From Chelatococcus asaccharovorans (GTDB lineage: Bacteria > Pseudomonadota > Alphaproteobacteria > Rhizobiales > Beijerinckiaceae): DNA of 64,000 nucleotides. Shown here piece after piece: positions 34,707 to 43,307 of this stretch. The translations under genes were made by a program, and so were the position numbers. The stretch spans positions 124,001-188,000 of the forward strand of contig NZ_QJJK01000008.1 in NCBI RefSeq assembly GCF_003201475.1, in the 5' to 3' direction. Under the pieces are notes generated by a model, which worked only from the letters and a program-made list of their open reading frames with translations, had not been told where the DNA came from and did not search any database. Position 1 is the stretch's first letter. Every line of letters begins with the position of its first letter.

Positions 34707-35095
34707 CTTGTCGTCCTTCTGCAGCCGGCGCCGAGTTGCGCCTGCCTCAACGCGACAGATAGCCCGAGCGGGCGATAATGCCAAATCATCAATTATGGCA
34801 ACGCGCATGTCGGGATCGCCTCAGCCATCAGAAAGCTGCGCTCCCCGGCGACGCACTGCGCCCGCCGCGCTCCCTTCACGGGGAAAATTTGTAATATAAT
34901 ATCAATCGTTTACCCGCATACGAGGGAAGCTCCGCGGGAGAGGTGGGCAGGCGACAGCCAACCCCTTGCCGCGACCTGGACAATCCTTCGCGATCATACA
35001 AATTACGAGGCACCCGCTGCGATTCGCCTCTTGCCACGCGACGCGCGTCGACATTTCACGATCCTGTCGGCCGCCGCGGTGTGGATAGGGCCGGC
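34707..35095. other. Spacer, csp leader side and unassigned DNA
   Basis: About 390 bp. A short AT-rich stretch (34890-34910) is probably part of a promoter. No gene that I can support. Confidence 0.45.
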
Positions 35096-35974
35096 TCAGG
35101 TCCACGCTGCGCCCGGCAGGGCATTCAACGGAAATTTGAGATAGCGCCGTCCGTTGCTCTCCGGCTCCGGCAGGCGCCCACCATTCGTGTTGACCTGCAG
35201 CGCATGGAGAATGAGCTTCGGCATCGGCAGGGTACGATCGCGCGCCTCGCGCAGCGCCACGAAGTCTTGTTCGGTCTTGCTCCTCACCATATGGCTGTTG
35301 CTGGACCGCTGCTCCGCGACTGTCGCCTCCCAGAGCGCCTCGCGGCCGCCGGGCTGATAGTCGTGTCCGGTGAACAGGCGGGTCTCGTCCGGCAGTGCCA
35401 GGATCGCCTGGATGGAGCGCCACAGGGCCGCCGCGCTCCCGCCGGGAAAATCGGCCCGCGCCGTGCCACTGTCCGGCATGAAGAGCGTGTCGTGAATGAA
35501 AGCGGCGTCCCCGATCACATAGGTGATCGACGCGAGCGTATGGCCGGGTGAGAACATCACCCTTCCCTCGAGCCCGCCTATGGTGAAGCGGTCTCCGTCA
35601 ACGAAGAGCCGGTCCCACTGAGACCCATCCGTGCGCAGCTCCGGCCAATTGTAGATGTCCTTCCATAAGGCTTGCACGTCCTTGACGTGCTCGCCAATGG
35701 CCGTCGCTGCCCCGGTTTTCTCTTTCAGGTAACTCGCGGCCGAGAAATGATCCGCGTGAGGATGCGTATCGAGGATCCAGACGACGTTGAGCCCGCGCTC
35801 CGCCACGAAAGCAAGTAGCCTGTCTGCATTGTGGGTGGCGGTCGCACCCGACTTCTCGTCGAAGTCGAGCACGGGATCGATGATGGCGCAGGCCCCGGTG
35901 CCGGGATCACTCACCACATACTGGATCGACCCCGTCCGCGGGTCGTAGAAGCCCTGCACATCCGGCTTACGCAT
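35096..35974 (-). CDS. MBL-fold persulfide dioxygenase-like hydrolase
   Basis: 292 residues; ATG at 35974 follows GAGG. The metallo-beta-lactamase motif reads T-H-P-H-A-D-H, followed by 'FSPGHTLASITYVIGDAAFIHDTLF' and 'LFTGHDY', which match the ETHE1/Blh group that oxidises glutathione persulfide to sulfite with mononuclear iron. 'FYDPRTGSIQYVVSDPGTGACAIIDPVLDFD' is the usual N-terminus. The following gene encodes the TIGR01244-type phosphatase/rhodanese-like partner that is often found beside it. Confidence 0.88.
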   Translation of the reverse strand: MRKPDVQGFYDPRTGSIQYVVSDPGTGACAIIDPVLDFDEKSGATATHNADRLLAFVAERGLNVVWILDTHPHADHFSAASYLKEKTGAATAIGEHVKDVQALWKDIYNWPELRTDGSQWDRLFVDGDRFTIGGLEGRVMFSPGHTLASITYVIGDAAFIHDTLFMPDSGTARADFPGGSAAALWRSIQAILALPDETRLFTGHDYQPGGREALWEATVAEQRSSNSHMVRSKTEQDFVALREARDRTLPMPKLILHALQVNTNGGRLPEPESNGRRYLKFPLNALPGAAWT

Positions 35975-36079
35975 GGTTGCTACCTCGTATTCTGGCAAAG
36001 CCGGCCCTTGTGACAGGACATGCACCGCCGGCAGGCGCTTTCGCAGGAACCTGCATTGTGTCGACTGGCCCTGGCAGCT

Positions 36080-36505
36080 TCAGCCGCGGCCCGCGAACCA
36101 GCGCTGCACACCCGATAGATCGAAGCCGTGGCTACGCCCGAAGGCATCCACATCCTCGATCGCCATGCGTCCATCGAGCACTTCGCCAACCGCCCAGATC
36201 GTCAGCGAGCGCGTACCCGAACGGCAGTGGGCAACGACAGGCCCGGGCTGCGCCGCAAGGGCCGCCTGCTGGGCGCGCACGAGCGCTTCGTCGAAGCCGT
36301 AACCGGAGAACGGCAGATGCGTGTAGGCGAGCCTCAGGGCTGCGGCAGCTTTCGCCGCTTCCGCCGCCGTCGGCTGGCCAGGCTCCTCACCATCGGGACG
36401 GTTATTGATGATGGCCGTGAAGCCCTGCTCCTTTAATGCCGCGAAATCTTCCGGATCGATTTGCGGAGCGACCCACAGGGTGTCGTTGATCTGGACCAGT
36501 CTCAT
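36080..36505 (-). CDS. TIGR01244-family sulfur-transferase/phosphatase
   Basis: 141 residues, ATG preceded by GGGAGAGG. The Cys active-site loop is 'VAHCRSGTRS' (HCxSGxR, dual-specificity phosphatase fold). Family members occur fused to, or beside, Blh persulfide dioxygenases and are implicated in sulfide handling; the exact reaction is not settled. It lies 105 bp upstream (in transcription order) of the MBL gene. Confidence 0.87.
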   Translation of the reverse strand: MRLVQINDTLWVAPQIDPEDFAALKEQGFTAIINNRPDGEEPGQPTAAEAAKAAAALRLAYTHLPFSGYGFDEALVRAQQAALAAQPGPVVAHCRSGTRSLTIWAVGEVLDGRMAIEDVDAFGRSHGFDLSGVQRWFAGRG

Positions 36506-36567
36506 CGTGAACCTCTCCCAAGGCATTAACCGAAATACATTCGAGCGGGCGGATGCCGCTCCCGCCG

Positions 36568-36879
36568 TCAGGCGGCCGTCCATTCGACATGCGCCCTGAC
36601 GGCGCCGCTGGCTGGCTCGACCCAGCCATGCGTCTCGGCGACGTGAAGCATGCGCGAAAGCCCTTCGCGCCACAGCGGATCGTTCGGAGGGCCGAGCGCG
36701 TCGAGCGCGTCCTTGTCGATCCAGACATAATCGGTGCCGTCGACCTCGCCAATGCCGGTGAAGGCGCGGGCCAGCCGCCCGGCATCGCGAACCACCCACG
36801 GCACGGACACCTTGAAGGTGCCGAAATCCATGGCGTCCTCCAATTCGGGCCGATCGTCGTGCCCCACCGCGATGATCAT
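36568..36879 (-). CDS. Hypothetical protein, 103 residues
   Basis: ATG 36879 has AGGGA eight bases before it; another ATG at 36831 ('MDFGTFKVSVPWVVRDAGRLAR') is possible. The sequence 'VDGTDYVWIDKDALDALGPPNDPLWREGLSRMLHVAETHGWV' looks like a compact alpha/beta domain. No catalytic motif. It is the first gene of this small sulfide-type cluster, 62 bp before the phosphatase gene. Function unknown. Confidence 0.6.
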   Translation of the reverse strand: MIIAVGHDDRPELEDAMDFGTFKVSVPWVVRDAGRLARAFTGIGEVDGTDYVWIDKDALDALGPPNDPLWREGLSRMLHVAETHGWVEPASGAVRAHVEWTAA

Positions 36880-37195
36880 CAAAGCTTCCCTGGTTGCGAC
36901 GGCCCCTCTCCGGACCGGTGGCCGGCGCCCAGACGATAGAGCCTTCCGAGCGTCTTGACATGAGGCATAGGTGACGCAGTCACGCGCCGCAAGCCTTCGC
37001 GTCAGGCTGCTCGGTGGTGGCGCAGGTCCCCGCATATCTGCGTTCCCGATGGGCAGATAGGGCTCAGGCAACCTGCCAGAGACGGGGTTCATGCGGCATT
37101 CCGATGGGAGCTATCCCGTTCAGGCATGGCGTTGCGCCATCAGGTGCTGTAGCGAAACGACGTTTCAATCACATAGCGCGATAGGACATATTGTG
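36880..37195. other. Divergent spacer, sulfide cluster / MFS gene
   Basis: About 315 bp that should carry two divergent promoters. Nothing specific was recognised. Confidence 0.45.
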
Positions 37196-38509
37196 ATGGC
37201 CGACGCCGTTTCCTCGCGACCTTTGACCAGAGGGGATGCCAAGACGCTCGCCCTGGCCTCGCTCGGGGGCGCCCTCGAATTCTACGATTTCATCATCTAC
37301 GTCTTCTTCGCGGTGGTGATCGGACGGCTGTTCTTTCCCCCGGACATGCCCGAGTGGCTCGAGCAGCTGCAGACTTTCGGCATTTTCGCGGCGGGCTACC
37401 TGGCGCGCCCTCTCGGGGGCGTCATCCTGGCGCATTTCGGCGACAAGACCGGCCGCAAGCGCATGTTCACCTTGTCGATCTTCATGATGGCGCTGCCCAC
37501 CCTGATCATCGGCATCCTGCCCACCTATGAATCCATCGGCTATCTCGCGCCTTTGCTGCTCCTCGTCATGCGTGTGTTCCAGGGCGCGGCGATAGGCGGC
37601 GAGGCGCCGGGCGCCTGGGTTTTCGTCTCGGAGCACGTGCCGCAGAACCGCATCGGCCTCGCCTGCGGCCTGCTGACCGGCGGCCTCACAGGGGGAATCC
37701 TGCTCGGCTCCCTGATGGCCACGCTCATCAACTACGTCTATTCGCCGACTGAGATCCACGACTTCGCCTGGCGCATCCCCTTCATCGTCGGCGGCGTCTT
37801 CGGTCTTGTCGCCATGTATCTCAGGCGCTGGCTGCACGAGACACCGGTGTTCGAGGCCATGCGTGCCAGGAAGACCCTGGTTGCGGACATGCCGCTGAAG
37901 CAGGTGCTCAGCGGCTACCGCCCAGCCGTCGTCGTCTCGATGCTGGTGACCTGGATGCTGACGGCCATCGTGGTGGTCATCATCCTGATGACGCCGACGC
38001 TCATGCAACGCCTGCACGGGCTTGCCCCCCTCATCACGCTCTACGCCAGCATCGCCGCGACGCTCGGCATCACGCTGTCCGCCTTCACCATCGGCGCGCT
38101 CATCGATCGCTTCGGCCTGCTCAGGGTCACCCTCGCCGGCGGCCCGTTCTTCGTGGTGACGGCCTATGCCCTGTTCATCGGCACGGCCGCCGATACGGCC
38201 TATCTCATCCCGCTCTCGGCCCTGGCGGGCATCGGCGCCGGCCTCATCAACGTTGTTCCCTATACGATGGTGAAGGCGTTCCCGGACTATGTCCGCTTCA
38301 CGGGCGTGTCCTTCTCCTACAACGTCGCCTATGCGATCTTCGGCGGCTTGACGCCGATCGCCGTGCAACTGCTCCTCGTCGCCGACGGGCTCGGGCCGGT
38401 ACATTACGTCGCCGGTGCGACCGTGATCGGGATCGGGGCAATCGTCGTCTACAGCCTCCGTCCTTCCCTCGGCCTGGCAGGCAAAGTGGCGCAATCGCCG
38501 GTCCGATAG
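37196..38509 (+). CDS. MFS transporter, metabolite:H+ symporter (MHS) type
   Basis: 437 residues from 'MADAVSSRPLTRGDAKTLAL', with about 12 membrane helices. The start 'ALEFYDFIIYVFF' and the loop 'HFGDKTGRKRMFTLSIFMMALPTLIIG' are typical of MHS-family importers of organic acids (citrate, alpha-ketoglutarate, proline-type). The substrate is not readable. A hairpin terminator follows closely. Confidence 0.9.
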   Translation: MADAVSSRPLTRGDAKTLALASLGGALEFYDFIIYVFFAVVIGRLFFPPDMPEWLEQLQTFGIFAAGYLARPLGGVILAHFGDKTGRKRMFTLSIFMMALPTLIIGILPTYESIGYLAPLLLLVMRVFQGAAIGGEAPGAWVFVSEHVPQNRIGLACGLLTGGLTGGILLGSLMATLINYVYSPTEIHDFAWRIPFIVGGVFGLVAMYLRRWLHETPVFEAMRARKTLVADMPLKQVLSGYRPAVVVSMLVTWMLTAIVVVIILMTPTLMQRLHGLAPLITLYASIAATLGITLSAFTIGALIDRFGLLRVTLAGGPFFVVTAYALFIGTAADTAYLIPLSALAGIGAGLINVVPYTMVKAFPDYVRFTGVSFSYNVAYAIFGGLTPIAVQLLLVADGLGPVHYVAGATVIGIGAIVVYSLRPSLGLAGKVAQSPVR

Positions 38510-38530
38510 ATCCAGGCTGCGGATAAGGAG

Positions 38531-38560
38531 AAAGCCCCCGTGCAGCGCACGCGGGGCTTT
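38531..38560. terminator. Bidirectional intrinsic terminator
   Basis: AAAGCCCCCGTG...CACGCGGGGCTTT forms a strong stem (38531-38560). It separates the MFS gene from the convergent cytochrome bd operon, and A/T runs border both sides of the stem. Confidence 0.75.
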
Positions 38561-38593
38561 CCTTATTGAGGTACCGACGGAAGAGACCGTCGG

Positions 38594-38672
38594 ACCGACT
38601 ATCGCTTGGTCTGCTTGCGCTAAGTCTTGCCCTGCTTGCGCTAACTCTTGCCCTGCTTGCGCTAACTCTTGC
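38594..38672 (-). repeat. Tandem 21-bp in-frame repeats at the 3' end of cydX
   Basis: Units of GCGCAAGCAGGGCAAGAGTTA (minus strand) repeat three times with one base change, then a partial fourth. Each 21-bp unit encodes Arg-Lys-Gln-Gly-Lys-Ser/Thr-stop in the cydX frame, so the last six codons and the stop codon of cydX are themselves duplicated. Confidence 0.88.
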
Positions 38673-38778
38673 CCTGCTTGCGCTTGGCATCGTCTTCGGT
38701 GAGCTCGTACCACATGGCGTTGAGCACCGCGAAGGCGGCGGCCAGGGGAAGTCCGAGAAGCCAGGAAAAATACCACAT
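38662..38778 (-). CDS. cydX: Cytochrome bd oxidase small subunit CydX
   Basis: 38 residues: a single membrane helix, beginning 'MWYFSWLLGLPLAAAFAVLN' and continuing 'AMWYELTEDDAKRKQGKS'. The MWYFSW start and the helix followed by 'WYE' are diagnostic of CydX, a peptide needed for stable, active bd oxidase. It lies 22 bp after cydB, where it is expected. Too short for ordinary gene finders. Its basic tail comes from tandem repeats. Confidence 0.93.
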   Translation of the reverse strand: MWYFSWLLGLPLAAAFAVLNAMWYELTEDDAKRKQGKS

Positions 38779-38800
38779 CGCGACTATCCTCTCCCCGAGA

Positions 38801-39952
38801 TCAATAAGCGTGGCCGCTGTCGTCGCGGATCGCCTGCTCGTCGACCTTGCCCCACAGCACCCGATAGACCCAGGCGGTGTAGGCCAGCACGATCGGCAGG
38901 AAGATGACCGTTACGACAAGCATGATGAACAGCGTCAGATGGCTTGATGAAGCATCCCAGACCGCGAGGCCCGCGCGCGGATCTGCCGAGGACGGCAGAA
39001 TGAAGGGGAACATCGAGACGCCCACCGTGGAGATGATGCCGAAGATCGACAGCTTGCTCCACAGGAGGGTGCCGATCTCGCGGCCTGCCTTGGCATTGAC
39101 GTAGCAGGCGACGGCACCGACGAAGCCAAGCGCCGGGGCAATGAGCATCCAGGGGTGGGCCGCGTAGTTCGCGAACCATCCGCCGCCCGTTGCCACCGTC
39201 TTGAGCAGCGGATTCGACGGACCGACCATGTCGATGGGGCTGGTGATGCGGTAGCCGCCGACGAACAGCCAGAGCGCCACGCCGCCGAGCGCGAAGAGCA
39301 GGATGGTCAGGAGCGAGGCGACCTCGCCGACCCGACGTGCGCGCTGGGCCACCACACCCTCCGTCTTCAGGACGATCCAGGCCGCGCCGTGCATCACCAG
39401 CATGGCGACGGAAAGCAGGCCGCACAACAGCGCAAAGGGGTTGAGCAGGCCGAAGAACGTTCCGTCATAGAAAATCCTGAGATCCTCGTCCAGGCGGAAG
39501 GGCACGCCCTGCAGCACGTTGCCAACGGCCACGCCGAGGATGAGCGCCGGCACGAAACCGCCGATGAAGAGCGCCCAGTCCCAAGAGGAGCGCCAGGTCG
39601 GATCCTCGATCTTGGAGCGATACTTGAACCCGACCGGGCGCAGGATCAGCGCGAACAGGATCGCGAACATCGCGAGATAGAAGCCCGAGAAGGAGACCGC
39701 GTAGAGCTGGGGCCAGGCGGCGAAGATGGCGCCGCCGCCGAGGATCAGCCACACCTGGTTGCCCTCCCAGACGGGACCGACCGTGTTGATGACCACGCGT
39801 CGCTCGATGTCGTTGCGGGCGACGAAGGGGAGCAGCGCCCCCACTCCGAGATCAAATCCGTCCGTGACGGCGAAGCCGATGAGAATGACGCCGAGCAGCA
39901 CCCACCAGATCACGCGGAGGATGTCGTAGCTAATGAGTTCGTGCAGGATCAT
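38801..39952 (-). CDS. cydB: Cytochrome bd ubiquinol oxidase subunit II
   Basis: 383 residues, inner-membrane subunit with about eight or nine helices. N-terminal 'LLGVILIGFAVTDGFDLGVGALLPF' with the TDGFDLG motif is diagnostic. It pairs with CydA to reduce O2 to water with quinol; bd oxidases have high oxygen affinity and resist NO, sulfide and cyanide. It starts 5 bp after cydA ends. Confidence 0.97.
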   Translation of the reverse strand: MILHELISYDILRVIWWVLLGVILIGFAVTDGFDLGVGALLPFVARNDIERRVVINTVGPVWEGNQVWLILGGGAIFAAWPQLYAVSFSGFYLAMFAILFALILRPVGFKYRSKIEDPTWRSSWDWALFIGGFVPALILGVAVGNVLQGVPFRLDEDLRIFYDGTFFGLLNPFALLCGLLSVAMLVMHGAAWIVLKTEGVVAQRARRVGEVASLLTILLFALGGVALWLFVGGYRITSPIDMVGPSNPLLKTVATGGGWFANYAAHPWMLIAPALGFVGAVACYVNAKAGREIGTLLWSKLSIFGIISTVGVSMFPFILPSSADPRAGLAVWDASSSHLTLFIMLVVTVIFLPIVLAYTAWVYRVLWGKVDEQAIRDDSGHAY

Positions 39953-39957
39953 GGGTG

Positions 39958-41535
39958 TTACTCCGCGGCGACCAGTTGGGCGGGCGCAAGTTGGGCTTCG
40001 GGCTCGTCATCCGGCTCCGGGCCCTTGCGAATGGCGCGCAGCATCAGCTTCAACTCGATGATCAACAGGGTGGTGTAGATCGCCACGAAGCCTATGATCG
40101 TGAGAAGAACCGTGGTGACGCCGAGATCGGAGACGGCGGCGGCCGTCGGCAGAACCCCTTCGATGATCCAGGGCTGCCGGCCGTATTCCGCGACGAACCA
40201 GCCGCATTCGATGGCAATCCACGGCAGGATGATGAAGGCGACCGCGACCTTCAGGAGCCAGGGGTACCGGTCAAGCTTGCGCAGCGACGACAGCGCGAAG
40301 AATGTGGCGCTCAAAAGGATGAAGAGCATGCCGAGGCCAACCATGATCCGGAAGGTCCAGAACAGCGGCGCCACCATCGGCACCGTATCCCAGGCGGCCT
40401 TCTCGATCTGCTCCGGCGTCGCGGTGCGCGGATCATCGACATAGCGCTTCAAGAGGAGGGCATAGCCGAGCCGCGTGCCGTTCTCCTCGAAGGCGTTGCG
40501 CACGTCTTCCGGAATGGCCGTGGTCGAACCGGCCGCACGGATCTTCTGCAGTGCATCAAAAGCCTGGATGCCTTGCTCGATGCGGAGCTTCGCCAGATCC
40601 ACCTGTTCCTTGATGCCGGGGATCTCCTCGGTCAGCGTCCGCGTGCCGATGAGCCCCATCACCCACGGGATACGGATGGCGTAGCGGGTCTCGCGCGCCG
40701 CCTGATCGGGAATGCCGAACAGGGTGAAAGCGGCCGGAGCCGGCTCCGTCTCCCACATCGCCTCGATGGCGGCGAGCTTCATCTTCTGATGTTCGGAGGA
40801 GAGATAGCCGCTTTCGTCACCCAGCACGACGACCGAGAGCGAGGCAGCGAGGCCGAAGGAAGCCGCCACCGTCATCGAACGCTTGGCGAGTTCGATATGC
40901 CGGCCCTTGAGCATGTACCAGGCCGAGACACCGAGCACGAAGAAGGAGGCCGCGACATAGCCGGCGGAGACGGTGTGCACGAACTTCGCCTGGGCGACGC
41001 TGTTGAACAGCACCTCGTAGAAGTCTGCCACCTCCATGCGCATCGTCTGCGGATTGAACTGCGAACCGACGGGGTTCTGCATCCAGCCGTTGGCGATGAG
41101 GATCCACAGGGCGGAAAAGTTGGAGCCTGCCGCAACCGCATAGGTGGCGATGAGATGCCCGACCTTGGACAGGCGGTCCCAGCCGAAGAAGAACAGACCG
41201 ACGAAAGTCGCCTCGAGGAAGAAGGCCATCAGGCCCTCGATCGCGAGCGGGGCGCCGAAGATGTCGCCGACATAATGGCTGTAATAGCTCCAGTTCATGC
41301 CGAACTGGAATTCCATGACGATGCCGGTGGCGACGCCCAGCACAAAGTTGATGCCGAACAGCGTGCCCCAGAACTTCGTCATCTGCCGCCATATCAGGCG
41401 GCCGGTCATGACATAGACCGTCTCCATGATGGCAAGCAGGACTGAGAGGCCCAGGGTCAGCGGCACAAACAGGAAGTGATAGAGCGCGGTCAGGGCAAAT
41501 TGCAGCCGTGACAGCGAGACGATGTCGAGTTCCAT
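39958..41535 (-). CDS. cydA: Cytochrome bd ubiquinol oxidase subunit I
   Basis: 525 residues, E. coli-type length. 'ALTALYHFLFVPLTLGLSVLLAIMETVYV' holds the haem His near the N-terminus; 'GRQPWIIEGVLPT' is the family signature. The Q-loop is the long form (about residues 245-360, 'EEIPGIKEQVDLAKLRIEQG...'), so this is an L-type bd-I oxidase rather than a cyanide-insensitive CioA. Oxygen is consumed at the periplasmic-side haem b595/d centre. Confidence 0.97.
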   Translation of the reverse strand: MELDIVSLSRLQFALTALYHFLFVPLTLGLSVLLAIMETVYVMTGRLIWRQMTKFWGTLFGINFVLGVATGIVMEFQFGMNWSYYSHYVGDIFGAPLAIEGLMAFFLEATFVGLFFFGWDRLSKVGHLIATYAVAAGSNFSALWILIANGWMQNPVGSQFNPQTMRMEVADFYEVLFNSVAQAKFVHTVSAGYVAASFFVLGVSAWYMLKGRHIELAKRSMTVAASFGLAASLSVVVLGDESGYLSSEHQKMKLAAIEAMWETEPAPAAFTLFGIPDQAARETRYAIRIPWVMGLIGTRTLTEEIPGIKEQVDLAKLRIEQGIQAFDALQKIRAAGSTTAIPEDVRNAFEENGTRLGYALLLKRYVDDPRTATPEQIEKAAWDTVPMVAPLFWTFRIMVGLGMLFILLSATFFALSSLRKLDRYPWLLKVAVAFIILPWIAIECGWFVAEYGRQPWIIEGVLPTAAAVSDLGVTTVLLTIIGFVAIYTTLLIIELKLMLRAIRKGPEPDDEPEAQLAPAQLVAAE

Positions 41536-41615
41536 CTCAATTCCGCCGGCCCCCGGCGGCCTCTCTCATTCGCCGGTGCGGGAGGCACCGGAGACCGTTC
41601 CGTTGAGGGCAGACC

Positions 41616-43307
41616 TCAGTCGGGCCGCAAGGCGTCGAGCACGGCGTCAAAGCCGGGCTCGCCCCGATGCAGCACGGCAGCAATCTGCCCGTGTTCCATG
41701 ACAACCACGCGGGCGGCGAACGCCGCTTCGCGTCTGATATGCGTTGCGATGATGAGCGCACGCCGCTGCGCCTCGCGGCCAAGCCGGGCCAGCACGTCGC
41801 GCGCGGTTCTGCCATCGAGCCCTTCCGTCGGTTCATCGAGCAGCCAGAGCGGCGTATCGCGCAGGAAGAGACGCGCCAGCGCCAGCCGGCGCGACTGACC
41901 GCCGGACAGGCCAATGCCCCCCTCCCCCAGGGCCGTGTCGAGCCCCCGAGGAAGGGCAGCGACGTCCGGCCCGAGCCCCGCCGCATCGAGAACGCGCATG
42001 AGTTCCCTGTCCCCGGCGGCGGGCGCGGCCAGACGCAGATTGTCGCGCAGTGAGTCCTGAAACAATTCGGTGCGCTGCGTCATCAGGGTCGCCGGCAGAG
42101 CTGCCGCCTCCCCCCGCTCCGGCACGCGTTCACCCGCAATGAGATCCAGCAACGTCGACTTGCCGGCACCGCTCGCGCCGACGATGGCGATGCGCTCACC
42201 ACGATCGACGACGAGATCGATCCCCCGCAACGTGACCCGTGCGGCGCCGTCATGGCGAACGTCAACCCCGACCAGTTCCACCGCCATACCCCGCGGCAGG
42301 TCTTTTGGCGCAACGGGCACGTCCTCCCGCAGAAGGCGCGGCCCCAGCCGACGTGCGGCCAGCAGCGTGCGCCCGAATTCAAGCGCCCCGCGCCGCAGCG
42401 CGCCGAAGGGCTCGACGGCGGCCAGCACGACAAGGATGCCGAGCGCTGCGACCGGCGCTCCGATGGCCTCGGCCTCCACCAGCGCCGCGACGGCAAGCAG
42501 CATGCCCGCGAGCGCGAGTGCTGACGTGAGCCCGAAACCGATGGTCACCCCTGTCTCGATACGGTTCAGCCCGTCGTCAGCCGCCGTCAGGCGACGGTCG
42601 ATCGCCGCGAGGTGATCGCGCTGGGCCTCGAGGCGGCCCGCCATTACGAGCTCGGTCTGGCCGGCGACGAGATCGATGACGCCGGAGCGCAGCATCTCGA
42701 TCGCCTGGGCGCGGCGACGGGCCGGGCGATAGGCCATGCGCGCCGCCACCAGCGGAATGCCCAGCCCGACCGCGACGAGCCAAGCCCCGATGGCCAGGCC
42801 GAGCCAGGGCGCGATGAAGCCGACAACCACCGCCGTGCCGAGGGCAGATGCAACCATGGCCCCGACGGGCACGAGGATGCGCAGATAGAGCCCGTCGAGC
42901 GCATCGATGTCGGCCGTCAGCCGGAAGAGAAGCTTGGCCGGACGGAGCGCCAGCGCCCGCGCGGCGCGTGGGCCGGCCCATCCGCGGAACAGCCGCTCGC
43001 GCAGGGCGGCCAGAACGGACAGCGTCGCGTCATGGGTGGTGAGACGCTCGCCATAGCGCGCGCCGGTCCGCACCAGGGCGAGAAAGCGGATGCCCGCCGC
43101 CGGCGCGAAGACGTCGAAAGCCATGGCTGTCGCCGCCGTCAAACCCGCGAGCGCGGTCGCCGTGATGAACCATCCCGACAGCCCGAGCAGGGCGACGCCG
43201 GCCAGCACCGTCAAGGCGGCCAAGCCGGCGCCGACGAACAGCATGCGGCGACGCTCCGCGAGAAAGAGGGCAAGGACCGGCCGGAGATCGCTGAGGATCA
43301 CACGCAT
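41616..43307 (-). CDS. cydC: Thiol reductant ABC exporter subunit CydC
   Basis: 563 residues: six-helix membrane domain ('LGLSGWFITATALAGL') then an ATPase with Walker A GASGAGKST, signature LSGGQSRR and Walker B LWLLDEPTEGLDG. With CydD it exports glutathione/cysteine to the periplasm, which is required to assemble cytochrome bd. It overlaps cydD by ten bases. Confidence 0.95.
   Translation of the reverse strand: MRVILSDLRPVLALFLAERRRMLFVGAGLAALTVLAGVALLGLSGWFITATALAGLTAATAMAFDVFAPAAGIRFLALVRTGARYGERLTTHDATLSVLAALRERLFRGWAGPRAARALALRPAKLLFRLTADIDALDGLYLRILVPVGAMVASALGTAVVVGFIAPWLGLAIGAWLVAVGLGIPLVAARMAYRPARRRAQAIEMLRSGVIDLVAGQTELVMAGRLEAQRDHLAAIDRRLTAADDGLNRIETGVTIGFGLTSALALAGMLLAVAALVEAEAIGAPVAALGILVVLAAVEPFGALRRGALEFGRTLLAARRLGPRLLREDVPVAPKDLPRGMAVELVGVDVRHDGAARVTLRGIDLVVDRGERIAIVGASGAGKSTLLDLIAGERVPERGEAAALPATLMTQRTELFQDSLRDNLRLAAPAAGDRELMRVLDAAGLGPDVAALPRGLDTALGEGGIGLSGGQSRRLALARLFLRDTPLWLLDEPTEGLDGRTARDVLARLGREAQRRALIIATHIRREAAFAARVVVMEHGQIAAVLHRGEPGFDAVLDALRPD

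Noticed and set aside
34902-35423. Minus-strand frame overlapping the end of the MBL gene
   Set aside because: Shadow in another frame of the persulfide dioxygenase-like gene.
37169-38776. 535-residue minus-strand frame under the MFS gene and across cydX
   Set aside because: Antisense, Asp/Glu/Arg/His-rich shadow; the real gene is the MFS transporter, and cydX lies in a different frame at its end.
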